Shown one piece after another: positions 8,096-18,829 of a DNA stretch of 35,023 bases. Source of the stretch: Synergistaceae bacterium (GTDB taxonomy: Bacteria > Synergistota > Synergistia > Synergistales > Synergistaceae). A model generated the notes under the pieces. It did no database searches, was not told the DNA's origin, and saw only the letters and a program-made list of their open reading frames with translations. Each line of letters starts with the position of its first letter. Position 1 is the stretch's first letter. The position numbers and the translations under genes are program-made. The DNA lies in assembly GCA_031260185.1 (NCBI GenBank), contig JAIRKI010000081.1, forward strand, positions 1-35,023. Direction: 5' to 3'.

Positions 8096-9270
8096 TCTCA
8101 AACCGCTGGATCAAAACCTCGGGCTCCGCCCGAACCCGCAAGGGAGCAAGCTCCCTTGACCCTCTTGCATTTTTTAATAAGGGGTCAAGGGGACTTGTTC
8201 CCTTGCGGGGTACGGGCGCCCATAGGCCCGATGCGCCTACGGGGCTCCCCGAGGTTTTTGATATACTCTTGGCCGGCTACTTCGGGTTCGGCAATCTGGG
8301 AGACGAACTGCTGGCCAAAGCCGCCGTCGATAACCTCGCCGCGCTCGGGATCGCGCGCGAACGAATGGCCGTACTTTCCAACGACACTGACGGCAGCGCC
8401 TCGCGTCTGGGGATAAAGGCTTTCAACCGGTGGAATCCGGCGAGCGTCCTCGGCGCGCTCGGAGCTTCGCGCGCGCTTCTTTTTCCCGGCGGCGGCATTT
8501 TTCAGGACGCGTCGAGCGCGAGGTCGTCGATATATTATTGGTCGTTGATTCGCGCCGCTCACGCGAGACGCGTTCCGGCGGGGGCCGTGGCGCAGTCCGT
8601 CGGGCCTCTTCGCGGCGCGCTCGCTAAAAAACTCACCCGCAACGCCCTGTCGGTTTGCGAATACGTCTCGGTCAGGGATTCGGCGTCCGCGGACGTGATG
8701 TCGTCGATGAATCTGAGATGCGGCGTCACGCCCGACCCTGTGCTTGGCTTCGAGTTGCCGCGGGCGGTTTCCCGGGGGACGGCGCTCGTGAACATGCGCC
8801 CCGCGCGCGGCGAAGCCCGCGCCGCTCCGGTCGCGGAAGCGGCGAAACGGATGTCGGATTCCGGCATGAAAATAACGTACGTCGCCATGTCGGGCGAGGA
8901 CGCGTCGTTCATGCGGAAATCGCGGGACGGGGGCGAAATCCCTGGCGGTGAAATATCCGAACCCCGGGACGCGGAAGATTTTTCCCGAATCGCGCGGGAC
9001 GCCGAGGCCGCGGTGGGAATGAGACTGCATTTCGGCGAGCTGTCCATGCTGTGCGGACTGGCCGTGGTATTGTCGCCGTACGACCCAAAAGTGCGGTCTT
9101 TCGCGTCCGATTGGAATATCGAACTATTGACGGAGAGTGAAAATAACGAAAACTTTGATATAATGCGGTCATTGACAAATTCGCGCTTTGGGGATAAAAA
9201 AAATTTGACGGAAGTTCGTCCCCGGATCGCGGCAGATTTTAAAAAAGCTCTCGGCCGGTTGCTGGGGTAA
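8092..9270 (+). CDS. csaB: CsaB-like polysaccharide pyruvyl transferase
   Basis: ILLAGYFGFGNLGDELLAKAAVDNL, LLFPGGGIFQD.SS.RS.YYW, AVGMRLHFGELSMLCGLAVVLSPYDPKV. N-terminal ~57 codons largely derive from the repeat at 8114-8259. Confidence 0.88.
   Translation: MISNRWIKTSGSARTRKGASSLDPLAFFNKGSRGLVPLRGTGAHRPDAPTGLPEVFDILLAGYFGFGNLGDELLAKAAVDNLAALGIARERMAVLSNDTDGSASRLGIKAFNRWNPASVLGALGASRALLFPGGGIFQDASSARSSIYYWSLIRAAHARRVPAGAVAQSVGPLRGALAKKLTRNALSVCEYVSVRDSASADVMSSMNLRCGVTPDPVLGFELPRAVSRGTALVNMRPARGEARAAPVAEAAKRMSDSGMKITYVAMSGEDASFMRKSRDGGEIPGGEISEPRDAEDFSRIARDAEAAVGMRLHFGELSMLCGLAVVLSPYDPKVRSFASDWNIELLTESENNENFDIMRSLTNSRFGDKKNLTEVRPRIAADFKKALGRLLG
8114..8160 (+). repeat. Two-hairpin palindromic element, copy R2a (inside csaB 5' end)
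   Basis: TCGGGC-TCC-GCCCGA (8119-8133) and AAGGGAGC-AA-GCTCCCTT (8140-8157). Confidence 0.85.
8178..8259 (-). repeat. Two-hairpin palindromic element, copy R2b, inverted relative to R2a
   Basis: aaggggtcAAGGGGAC-TT-GTTCCCTTgcggggtacggg (hairpin 8187-8204), then a diverged second hairpin ending ggggctccccgaggttttt. Confidence 0.8.
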
Positions 9271-9353
9271 GACGATGGATTCCAAAAAAGCGCGGTGAAC
9301 TCGAGAAAATCGCTCTCGGGCGCGTTTCAGGGCCGAGATGTTCGCGGGAGGTA

Positions 9354-10052
9354 ATGATGGATATCCGATTTTCCGGGGTGAGCAAAATATTTTACCCGGA
9401 CATAACCGCGTTGGAGGACGTTTATCTCGAAATACCCAAGGGTGAGTTCGTATATCTCGTCGGGCCGACCGGTTCCGGCAAGACTACTTTGCTCCGTTGC
9501 GTAACGAGGGAAGTTGCGCCCACGAGAGGCCAGATTACCGTCGGCTCGTTTTCGTTGCGCAAGATAAACAGGCTTGACCTCTCCATTTTCAGACGCGACA
9601 TCGGCATCGTCTTTCAGGATTTTTGCCTGCTCCCGCACCTGAACGTGTTTGAAAACGTGGCGTTCGTGCTGGAGGTGCTCGGTGCCCCGCCGCGCGAAGT
9701 CAAGGAACGCGCGGGAGAGATACTGGACCGGGTGAACCTCTGGCGCCGGCGGTTCCTCTATCCGCCTCAGCTTTCCGGCGGCGAACAGCAGCGGGTGGCC
9801 GTGGCGCGCGCCATAGTCAATTCGCCGTCAGTGCTGCTGGCCGACGAACCCACGGGCAATCTCGACCTGCGCACGGCGGAGGAGATCACGCAGCTGATAA
9901 TGTCGATAAATTCCCTCGGCACCACCGTGATAATGGCCACGCACAACCAGCGTCTGGTGGACGCGTTCCGACAGCGCGTGATCGTGATAAAAGCCGGCAG
10001 AGTCGTCAGGGACGAGAAAAGAGGAAGGTACAATCCGGATGGGGAGCTTTAA
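9354..10052 (+). CDS. ftsE: Cell division ATP-binding protein FtsE
   Basis: [12 protein letters not shown] Walker [17 protein letters not shown] signature, [11 protein letters not shown] Walker B; followed by ftsX. Start could be the ATG at 9354 or 9357. Confidence 0.93.
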   Translation: MMDIRFSGVSKIFYPDITALEDVYLEIPKGEFVYLVGPTGSGKTTLLRCVTREVAPTRGQITVGSFSLRKINRLDLSIFRRDIGIVFQDFCLLPHLNVFENVAFVLEVLGAPPREVKERAGEILDRVNLWRRRFLYPPQLSGGEQQRVAVARAIVNSPSVLLADEPTGNLDLRTAEEITQLIMSINSLGTTVIMATHNQRLVDAFRQRVIVIKAGRVVRDEKRGRYNPDGEL

Positions 10053-10923
10053 ATACGTCCTGAGAGACGGCGCGCGGCTCATCATAAGGCACTGGGGCCT
10101 CTCTTCCCTGACCGTCGTGACCTCGATGGCGGTCTTCTATCTCATCGGCGCTTCTGTCTTGCTGGTGCTGAACGCGAGGCATATCGTCAATTTTTTGGAA
10201 GGGGAACTGTCCATACACGCTTACCTCACTCAGGGCGCCGATCTCGAAACGGCGGCGCGGCAGGCGGCCGCCCTGAACCACGTCAAAGAAGTCAGGATAA
10301 TAACGCGCGAAATAGCGCTCGAGCGCCTCAAACGGAGAATGCCCGACAGGGCGGAATCCGTCACGATTCTCGGCGAAAACCCGCTTCCGGCGAGCCTTGA
10401 AATCGCCGTCGACCGGGCGGACAGCATAGAATCGGTCGTGACGTCGCTCGCCGCCATACCGCTGGTGGACGACATCGTCTACGCCGGCGGCCTCGCCGAA
10501 AAATGGGCGAGATTCTCCCGTTTCGCGGGGAGATTCTCGCTCGCCGTATTGCTCGTCGCCGTCACGGCCTCGGCGGTGGTGCTGTTCAATACCATACGTA
10601 TCGCGGTCTACTCCAAAGAGGAGGAAATAGGAATCATGCTCATGGTGGGAGCCACGCCGACGTTCGTGGCGATGCCGTTTGTGTTGCAGGGCGTGATCCT
10701 GGGCGGCATAGGCTCTTTCTGCGCGAGCATCCTCCTGGCGCTGAGCTATCACGGGATCGCGGCGCGCCTCAAGGAGATGGTGCCGTTTTTGCCCCTGCTT
10801 GAGCAGCATACGGTGATGCTCAAACTCGGGCTGATACTGGTCGGGGCCGGAGCGACCGTAAGCCTCATAGCGAGTCTCGTGGCCGTCGAGGCTTTTACCA
10901 GACGGGCCATGAAGCCCCTTTAG
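10039..10923 (+). CDS. ftsX: Cell division permease FtsX
   Basis: Overlaps the end of ftsE; N-terminal TM, extracytoplasmic domain, [24 protein letters not shown]-terminal TMs. Confidence 0.92.
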   Translation: MGSFKYVLRDGARLIIRHWGLSSLTVVTSMAVFYLIGASVLLVLNARHIVNFLEGELSIHAYLTQGADLETAARQAAALNHVKEVRIITREIALERLKRRMPDRAESVTILGENPLPASLEIAVDRADSIESVVTSLAAIPLVDDIVYAGGLAEKWARFSRFAGRFSLAVLLVAVTASAVVLFNTIRIAVYSKEEEIGIMLMVGATPTFVAMPFVLQGVILGGIGSFCASILLALSYHGIAARLKEMVPFLPLLEQHTVMLKLGLILVGAGATVSLIASLVAVEAFTRRAMKPL

Positions 10924-10954
10924 ACCTTTATAATCGGAAGGAGTATAGAAAGAG

Positions 10955-12175
10955 ATGTCGGAATTGGAAAAAAGGCAGGATAAAAGGATATTTATGTTGA
11001 TTGTCTCGGTTTTGGTGTCAGCCGCGTTTTTCGCGGGCCGCTCATACGCCGCGGCCCAATCTCCGAACGCCGATAATATCAACAATATAGAGAAGGAACT
11101 CGCGAGTCAGCAAAAGAGGCTGGACACGATGGAACGCGAGATCAAAAAAAACAACGCCAAACTGAAGGACGCCAAAAAAAAAGAAGAACGCGCCATCAAC
11201 GATATATCGAAACTCAGCAATCAACTCGCCGAGGCCGAACAAAGGCTCAACGTGACTGAACTGAAACGGCTTCAGATCACCAAAAAGCTCACCGAGACCA
11301 CGGCCGGGATCAAGAAAACGGAGTCCCGTATAGCCAGGGCCAAAAAATTGCTCGAGGAACGCGTGATCGCCGTCTACAAATACGGCGGGGCCGCCGAATT
11401 CAGCCTGCTCATGTCGGCGTCGGGCACTCAGGACGCCCTCGATACGTCGTACATGCTCACCAGAATAGCCGAACAGGATAAGGCGCTGATAGACAATCTG
11501 ATCTCGGAAAAAAACACCATGGACAAGGCGAAGGCCGAGTTGGAAAAACAGCGCAAGGAACTTGAGCGAAGAAACGAGGAGATAAAAAAACAGAAGGCCT
11601 CGATACAGAAGACGACCAACGAGAGAAACAGTATGCTCCAACAGGCGCGCAAGGACAAGGCCATGTTCCTGGCCGAGCAGGACGAGCTGCTGAAGGCCTC
11701 GATGGAACTGAAGTCCAAGGTCAACGACCTCCTGGCGCGGAAAAAAAGGGACAGCGGCAAGGGAGGCACCCCGCTCTATTACAAGGGCGGCAAATTCGCC
11801 TGGCCGCACAGGGGAAATGTAACGAGCCCTTACGGCACCAGGACGCACCCGGTTTTCAAGACAAAGACCACGCACACCGGGATCGATATAGACGGGAATA
11901 AGGGCGACCCCGTCAGGGCCGCCGCCGACGGCGAAGTTTTGTACACGGGATGGCTGAGGGGGTACGGCCAGGTCGTCGTCATAGACCACGGCGGAAACCT
12001 CACCAGCGTGTACGCGCACCTGTCCGGAATAGACACGGCGGAGAATGCCAAGGTGAAGACGGGCGACAGGATAGGGAGAGTCGGCTCGACGGGCGTGACG
12101 ACAGGGGCTCATCTTCATTTCGAGGTTCGCGTGAACGGCAACACCCAGGATCCCATGAAATATTTGCGGCGGTAA
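10955..12175 (+). CDS. Murein hydrolase activator EnvC-like (coiled coil plus M23/LytM domain)
   Basis: Signal peptide, long coiled coil, then GTRTHPVFKTKTTHTGIDIDGNKGDPVRAAADGEVLYTGWLRGYGQVVVIDHGGNLTSVYAHLS...GAHLHFEVR. Confidence 0.92.
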   Translation: MSELEKRQDKRIFMLIVSVLVSAAFFAGRSYAAAQSPNADNINNIEKELASQQKRLDTMEREIKKNNAKLKDAKKKEERAINDISKLSNQLAEAEQRLNVTELKRLQITKKLTETTAGIKKTESRIARAKKLLEERVIAVYKYGGAAEFSLLMSASGTQDALDTSYMLTRIAEQDKALIDNLISEKNTMDKAKAELEKQRKELERRNEEIKKQKASIQKTTNERNSMLQQARKDKAMFLAEQDELLKASMELKSKVNDLLARKKRDSGKGGTPLYYKGGKFAWPHRGNVTSPYGTRTHPVFKTKTTHTGIDIDGNKGDPVRAAADGEVLYTGWLRGYGQVVVIDHGGNLTSVYAHLSGIDTAENAKVKTGDRIGRVGSTGVTTGAHLHFEVRVNGNTQDPMKYLRR

Positions 12176-12202
12176 ATTTTTTTTGAAAGCTGATGATGTG
12201 TG

Positions 12203-13417
12203 ATGTTTAAAAGATTTCGCGATATCCTGCTCGGAGTTTTTATGGGGGGGTTCATGGTAACGGCGATCATCGGCGCTTTCGCCTCGGAGTACGGAAGCGA
12301 GTGGTCGCGTCTGCTGCCCTTCACGCAGCATGATTTAATGACCATGAGACAGGTGAGAAACAATATCGAGGCCTTTTTTATCGACGAGGACAAACTGCCC
12401 GGCGAACGGAAATTGTTCCACGGTTCGTTAAAAGGCATGGTGGCGGCCGTCGGCGATCCTTACACGAGATTCCTCGATCCCGAGCAATTGAGCGAGGAAG
12501 ACATGGAGATGGAGGGCGAGTACGGCGGCCTGGGAATGTATATCGGCGCGCGCGACGGGAAAATACTGGTGATAAGCCCGATCGAGGACACTCCGGCGTT
12601 CAGGGCCGGAGTCAGGCCTCTCGACGAGATCGTGAAAGTGGACGACGACGTCGTCGTCGGCATGGACCAGAACGACGTGGTGAAACGCCTCAGAGGCGAA
12701 CCTGATACGGGCGTCACGGTCTGGATGCGGAGAACCGGCGAGGACGAACTCAAGTCTTTCGATATGACGAGGGAGATAATAAACGTCAAGACCGTCCGCT
12801 CCGAAATGATGGACGACGTTGCCTACATCAAGCTGAATAATTTTCACCTGAAGAGCGCGGTCGAGCTGCGCGGCGCGATAGACGCGGCCGAGTCGCGGGA
12901 CGCGGGCGGAATCATCCTGGACGTGAGGAACAATCCGGGCGGCCTGCTCGATGTCGCCGTCGACGTGGCGTCGCTTTTCCTGGACGGTAAATTGGTGGTG
13001 AGCCTCAAAGGGCGCGTCGATCGCGCGGGCGACAAATTGTACGCGGAAAGGGGACTTGCCACGGATTTGCCGGTGGTAGTGCTGATGAACGAGGGTAGCG
13101 CCAGCGCTTCCGAGATAGTCGCGGGGGCGATTCAGGATCACGGCAGGGGGCCGCTCGTGGGGACGAAGAGTTACGGAAAGGGGTCGGTTCAATCGCGCTT
13201 TCCCCTTCCCGAACGCTCGGGCATGTATATAACGATCGCGAGATACGCGACGCCCTCGGGCGCGATAATCGACCACAAGGGCCTGACGCCGGATTACGAG
13301 GCGGAGGGAGAGCCGAATCCTGTGACGTCGGGGGATAAACAACTGCAAAGGGCTTTGGAAGTGATGAGTGAAATGCTTCACGGGGCTCCTGGAAAATCGG
13401 AATATTCACTTCGGTGA
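12203..13417 (+). CDS. S41 family C-terminal processing peptidase with PDZ domain
   Basis: GLGMYIGARDGKILVISPIEDTPAFRAGV (PDZ), ILDVRNNPGGLLDVAVDVASLFL, VLMNEGSASASEIVAGAIQDHGRGPLVGTKSYGKGSVQ. GTG at 12200 is an alternative start. Confidence 0.93.
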   Translation: MFKRFRDILLGVFMGGFMVTAIIGAFASEYGSEWSRLLPFTQHDLMTMRQVRNNIEAFFIDEDKLPGERKLFHGSLKGMVAAVGDPYTRFLDPEQLSEEDMEMEGEYGGLGMYIGARDGKILVISPIEDTPAFRAGVRPLDEIVKVDDDVVVGMDQNDVVKRLRGEPDTGVTVWMRRTGEDELKSFDMTREIINVKTVRSEMMDDVAYIKLNNFHLKSAVELRGAIDAAESRDAGGIILDVRNNPGGLLDVAVDVASLFLDGKLVVSLKGRVDRAGDKLYAERGLATDLPVVVLMNEGSASASEIVAGAIQDHGRGPLVGTKSYGKGSVQSRFPLPERSGMYITIARYATPSGAIIDHKGLTPDYEAEGEPNPVTSGDKQLQRALEVMSEMLHGAPGKSEYSLR

Positions 13418-13424
13418 TTTTTAG

Positions 13425-14755
<1,331 letters not shown>

Positions 14756-14756
<1 letters not shown>

Positions 14757-15208
14757 TGCAGATAGCCGATCTCGATTTCTGCGTCCCCGGCGACCTGAAA
14801 TCTCTGATGGAAATAGAAAAAGCCTGTTTCGCCGTCCCGTGGGAAAAAGACCTGATCGCCGCCGATTTGGCGGGAGGAAATTCAGTTTACCTCAAGGCAT
14901 CTTTCAAAAATGTCGTTGCCGGCTACGGGGTTTTGGGCCAGAACGAGGGGGCGGCGCATCTGATGAACATGGCGGTTTTGCCGGAATACAGGCGGCGAGG
15001 GGTGGCGTCGCAGATAATGGCCGCGTTCGGCGTATTGGCGGGCGAATGGCTGTGCAGGCGGATGTATCTCGAAGTCAGGGCTTCCAACGCGGGCGCGCGT
15101 AAGTTTTACGCGGCTCTGGGATTCGTCTATTCGTCGAGAATAAAGGGTTATTACGGCGACGGCGAGGACGCGCTCACGCTGATCGCGCGTCTGCCATTGA
15201 AGCTGTGA
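14756..15208 (+). CDS. rimI: RimI-like GNAT N-acetyltransferase
   Basis: ATG overlaps the purA stop; MNMAVLPEYRRRGVASQIMAAF, YLEVRASNAGARKFYAALGF. Confidence 0.85.
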
Positions 15209-15278
15209 CCCGACCGATTGCCGATAATATTGGTGTGAAAACGAAAAAACGGTTCCATATCGCCGGCGCGGCGGAAAG

Positions 15279-16001
15279 GTGACGCTCATGAAAATCGAAA
15301 ACATACGCAAATGCCCTTATTGCGGTTATATGTACCGGGTAGTGCCCGGACAAAACGCGTACTCCAATATGTTCTCGGCCCCGAAAGGAAGTGTCGGCAT
15401 ACATTCGTCCGTTTTCGTGTGTCCGCATATCGCGTGCGGCAAAACGGAAGTGACCGTCGAGGCGGGTTTCACCCCGGCCTCGAACGCGGGGAAAGCGGCC
15501 GAACGGCAGAAAGTCAGCCACGATCTCGCCAATTCGTTTTTTTCGGCGCGTCTGCTTCCTCTCGAAGCGTGCGGAAAACAGGAGTTCAAAACGGCGGAAG
15601 TGCCCGAAACCGTGTTCCACGACTACGATCAGGCTTGCAGACTGTTGAAGGCCAGCCCTTGCGCTTCGGCCACCTACGCCAGAAGATGTCTTCAGGGGAT
15701 GGTCAGGAAAAAATTCAAACTGAAACCAGGCAAATTCCAGAACGAGATAAAAACGCTCGCGTCCATGAACGGCACGATAAGACAGGAGGTCGTCGACGCC
15801 CTCGAAAGCGTCCGCAAGATCGGCAAGTTCCGCGCGATGCCCGAGGACGACGTCAAAGTCCTGGTCGGCGTGAACTATGACGAAGCCAGGCAGACCATAG
15901 AGGTGATAGAGGCGCTGCTGTTCGACTGGTTTTTGGCGCCGGCCGAGCGCGAAAAACGAGCCGGGGCTCTGAAAGCGATCATAGAGGGCAAAAAAGGGTG
16001 A
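15279..16001 (+). CDS. DUF4145-domain protein with N-terminal zinc-ribbon-like cysteines
   Basis: KCPYCGY...FVCPHIACGKTEVTVE, then C-terminal ASATYARRCLQGMVRKKF (DUF4145-like). Confidence 0.7.
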   Translation: MTLMKIENIRKCPYCGYMYRVVPGQNAYSNMFSAPKGSVGIHSSVFVCPHIACGKTEVTVEAGFTPASNAGKAAERQKVSHDLANSFFSARLLPLEACGKQEFKTAEVPETVFHDYDQACRLLKASPCASATYARRCLQGMVRKKFKLKPGKFQNEIKTLASMNGTIRQEVVDALESVRKIGKFRAMPEDDVKVLVGVNYDEARQTIEVIEALLFDWFLAPAEREKRAGALKAIIEGKKG

Positions 16002-16011
16002 AAAAAACAGC

Positions 16012-16563
16012 GTGAATCCCGCGGCGTTCAGGGAATGTATCGATATTTTCGCGGTCTTTTTGAAGATAGGGGCGCTCACCTTTGGCGGGGGATATACGAT
16101 GCTGCCGCTCCTTCGGGCTGATATCGCGGAAAAAAGAAAATGGGCCTCGGAGGATGACATAATTGATTTTTACGCCGTCAGCCAGAGCCTGCCCGGCATA
16201 GTGGCGGTCAACACGTCGATGCTGATAGGCTATAAAAAAGCGAAAATACCGGGGCTCGTTTCCGCCTGTCTTGGGATGATATGTCCTTCGGTAATGATAA
16301 TTCTCGCGATAGCGCTGTTCATCCAAAATTTCCTCGCCGTAAAAACCGTCGGGCACGCCTTCGGCGGAATCAGGGCGGCGGTGGCCGCCCTGATAGTGAA
16401 GACGGCTTTCGACATGGGGAAAAAATGTCTCGTGGACGGCGCTTGCGCGCTGATTTTCGCGGCGGCGTTTCTGGCCTTCACGCTCGCGGATATATCGCCC
16501 GTGATTCCGGTGGCGGCGGGCGGCATGGCGGGTATCGTTCTGGCCCGGAGGCGTCCGTCATGA
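16012..16563 (+). CDS. Chromate transporter, single-domain subunit 1
   Basis: FLKIGALTFGGGYTMLPLLRADI...FYAVSQSLPGIVAVNTSMLIGYK is a CHR family motif. Confidence 0.9.
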   Translation: MNPAAFRECIDIFAVFLKIGALTFGGGYTMLPLLRADIAEKRKWASEDDIIDFYAVSQSLPGIVAVNTSMLIGYKKAKIPGLVSACLGMICPSVMIILAIALFIQNFLAVKTVGHAFGGIRAAVAALIVKTAFDMGKKCLVDGACALIFAAAFLAFTLADISPVIPVAAGGMAGIVLARRRPS

Positions 16564-17117
16564 GCGTATATCTGACACTGGCCGGCGAATTTCTCAAAAT
16601 AGGGCTGTTCTCCGTCGGGGGAGGGCTCGCCACGCTGCCATTCCTCTACAAACTCGCCGACAGTCATGATTGGTTTACGAGGGCGACGCTGGTCGATATG
16701 ATAGCCATTTCCGAATCCACCCCGGGGCCCATCGGCATAAATATGGCCACATACGCGGGTTATGCCGCGGCCGGCGTTTACGGCGGCGTTTTGGCGACGC
16801 TCGCCCTGGTTTTCCCGTCGGTCGTAATCGCGTTGTTCATCACGAAGGCCCTGGACGCCTTCAGGGACGACAAGTCCGTCAAAGCCGCGTTCTACGGCGT
16901 CAGGCCGGCTGTCACGGCTTTGATAGCCTCGGCGGCGCTGGGTTTCATGAAAATGATGCTGATCGACATCGAAAACGGCTCTTCGGCCGCGAATATCCTA
17001 AACGTAAAACGGATCGCGCTTTTCGCCGTTACGCTGTATTTAATGAAAAAGTACGATAAGCATCCGGTTTTTTACATAGGCGGCGCGGCGATAGCCGGCG
17101 CCGCGCTGAAGCTGTGA
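16560..17117 (+). CDS. Chromate transporter, single-domain subunit 2
   Basis: Overlapping ATGA with the previous gene; FLKIGLFSVGGGLATLPFLYKLAD...MIAISESTPGPIGINMATYAGY. Confidence 0.9.
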   Translation: MSVYLTLAGEFLKIGLFSVGGGLATLPFLYKLADSHDWFTRATLVDMIAISESTPGPIGINMATYAGYAAAGVYGGVLATLALVFPSVVIALFITKALDAFRDDKSVKAAFYGVRPAVTALIASAALGFMKMMLIDIENGSSAANILNVKRIALFAVTLYLMKKYDKHPVFYIGGAAIAGAALKL

Positions 17118-17154
17118 CAAAACCCGCCAAAACCTGTTTTTCGTCTCAGCCGCG

Positions 17155-18003
17155 CTAATGACCGGCAATGTAAATATCACTGGCGGCAAGTGTCAGCAGT
17201 TCTCCAAGCACGGAGGACGCGCCTATGACGTCACCGTTCACGCCGCCGAGACGCCCGTTCGCCCACGCGGCCAACGCGGCGGCGGCGGCGGCGGAGAGAA
17301 TCATTCCGGCGATCCAGGCGAACGGGGCCAGGGGGAACATGAGGCACGTGAATACGAACGAACGGAACAGCTGATAACCCCCGAAACCGCGAACGATATC
17401 GCGCGCCATTCCCTTCTCCCAGGGATATTTGCCGACGCACGCGGCGACGGTTCCGCCGAACCGCCCGACGCTTCCCCCCAGCGCGCATACCGTAAGCCAA
17501 TGAGCGCCGCCGCCCTCGGGCAATAACGACGCCCTCGCGGCAAGCGCGAGCACGATGCCGGCAACCCCGAAAACGCCCGTCCCGGGGTCTTTCATCACCC
17601 GTCTCAATTCGTCCCCGCGCCGTCCCGAGCCGAAACCGTCCCACAGGTCGCCCCAGCCGTCGAGATGCAGCCCCCAGCCCAACACTGTGTAAAGCCCGCA
17701 GGCGAACCACGCGGCGGCGGGATCGGGCAATCCGGCCCAAACCGACAGCGCCGGAACGACCGTCGCGAGAGCGCCGAACAGTCCGCCCGCGACCGGCATC
17801 AGCGTCACGGCGTCAGCGGTTGGGAGGGCGAAATTTTGGGGACAGAGTTTCCGCGGCACGGGAATCCCGGTGATGAGCGTCCAGACCGAGATGAACTGCC
17901 GGCGGAGCCCGGCGGCGAAACCCGCCGCCGCGGCTTCGTCCGCGAAGCGTCCGGCGTAAACGGTCATTTTGGTGAATAACCCAGCCAAGTCAGGAAATAT
18001 CAC
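17155..18003 (-). CDS. cobS: Adenosylcobinamide-GDP ribazoletransferase CobS
   Basis: FPVAGGLFGAL-like MPVAGGLFGALATVV, GLHLDGWGDLWDGFGSG, MKDPGTGVFGVAGIVLAL. Confidence 0.9.
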   Translation of the reverse strand: MIFPDLAGLFTKMTVYAGRFADEAAAAGFAAGLRRQFISVWTLITGIPVPRKLCPQNFALPTADAVTLMPVAGGLFGALATVVPALSVWAGLPDPAAAWFACGLYTVLGWGLHLDGWGDLWDGFGSGRRGDELRRVMKDPGTGVFGVAGIVLALAARASLLPEGGGAHWLTVCALGGSVGRFGGTVAACVGKYPWEKGMARDIVRGFGGYQLFRSFVFTCLMFPLAPFAWIAGMILSAAAAAALAAWANGRLGGVNGDVIGASSVLGELLTLAASDIYIAGH

Positions 18004-18607
18004 GCGCCGTTACCCCTGAATCGCGCGCTCGTGGGCTGTTTCCGGTTTTGAGCCAGAGAGGAATGCCCGCCGCCACCAGGACAGCCTCGTCGGACAGCGC
18101 GGCCGCCGTCTGGTTCGCGCGTCCCTGAAGATCCCTGAAGCGTCTTCCCATCAGGTACGCCGGCACCACTCCGCATCCCGTCTCGTCGCTCACAACTATC
18201 AGGCGTTTCGGGGCATCGCGGACCGTTTCGGCGAAACCGGTGAATATTTCGGATACGCCATTCAGGATTTTTTTCGCCGACCCGGCCCATGCCGTTTCGT
18301 CGTCGCCCTCCGACGCCGGAGACGACACGAAGAGCGCGGAGACGTACGCCGTAAGAGAGTCTATAAGCAACAGGTCATAACCGCCGGCCAGACGCCGCGC
18401 CGCGTCGGGAAGCGTTTCCGCGCCGCCTTCCCACGTGTCCCAAGACGTGGGCCTGCGCGACTTGTGAATCGCGATGCGCGACCCCATCTCGGCGTCGGAC
18501 GCGCCTGACGCGGCGAGATATATGGTTTTCCCGCCGGCATCCAGGGCGAGGCGTTCGGCAAACTCGCTCTTGCCGCTGCCCGAGCCGCCGAGAACGAAAG
18601 TTATCAC
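17990..18607 (-). CDS. cobU: Bifunctional adenosylcobinamide kinase/guanylyltransferase CobU
   Basis: GTG start; ITFVLGGSGSGKSEFAERLA, Y.AASGASDAEMGSRIAIHKSRRPTSWDTWE, LLIDSLTAYVSALF, VSDETGCGVVPAYLMGRRFRDLQGRANQ. Confidence 0.93.
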   Translation of the reverse strand: MITFVLGGSGSGKSEFAERLALDAGGKTIYLAASGASDAEMGSRIAIHKSRRPTSWDTWEGGAETLPDAARRLAGGYDLLLIDSLTAYVSALFVSSPASEGDDETAWAGSAKKILNGVSEIFTGFAETVRDAPKRLIVVSDETGCGVVPAYLMGRRFRDLQGRANQTAAALSDEAVLVAAGIPLWLKTGNSPRARDSGVTARDIS

Positions 18608-18642
18608 CGTTCGGGCGGGATATTTGGAGATGAATCGTTCAT
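18604..18642 (-). CDS. Candidate 12-codon upstream ORF translationally coupled to cobU
   Basis: MNDSSPNIPPER*; GGAGG (complement of 18651-18655) 8 nt before the ATG; its TGA overlaps the cobU GTG (GTGA). Confidence 0.45.
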   Translation of the reverse strand: MNDSSPNIPPER

Positions 18643-18725
18643 GTGGTTATCCTCCGCGCTTGATGGTAAAATGTTTAAAATCGCGTGTTTATTATAGCTC
18701 CGGAACGCGGCGTCGCAAAGAATCA

Positions 18726-18829
18726 CCGCGGGCAAACCCGCGGGGCTCCGCCCCGTACCCCGCAAGGGGACTCGTCCCCTTGACCCCTTGTTAATTTTTT
18801 ATTTCACCCTGCGGGTGAAATAAAAAATT
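18726..18829 (+). repeat. Two-hairpin palindromic element, copy R3, with AT-rich terminal hairpin
   Basis: CCGCGGG-CAAA-CCCGCGG (18726-18743), CGGGGC-TCC-GCCCCG (18741-18755), AAGGGGAC-TC-GTCCCCTT (18764-18781), then a 17-bp perfect stem at 18793-18829. Confidence 0.85.
18793..18829. terminator. Symmetric terminator-like hairpin
   Basis: AATTTTTTATTTCACCC-tgc-GGGTGAAATAAAAAATT, perfect 17-bp stem with A/T tracts on both sides. Confidence 0.6.

Noticed and set aside
11042-12331. 429-aa minus-strand ORF opposite envC
   Set aside because: Antisense of a coiled-coil protein, giving Leu/Phe-rich low-complexity sequence; no known motifs.
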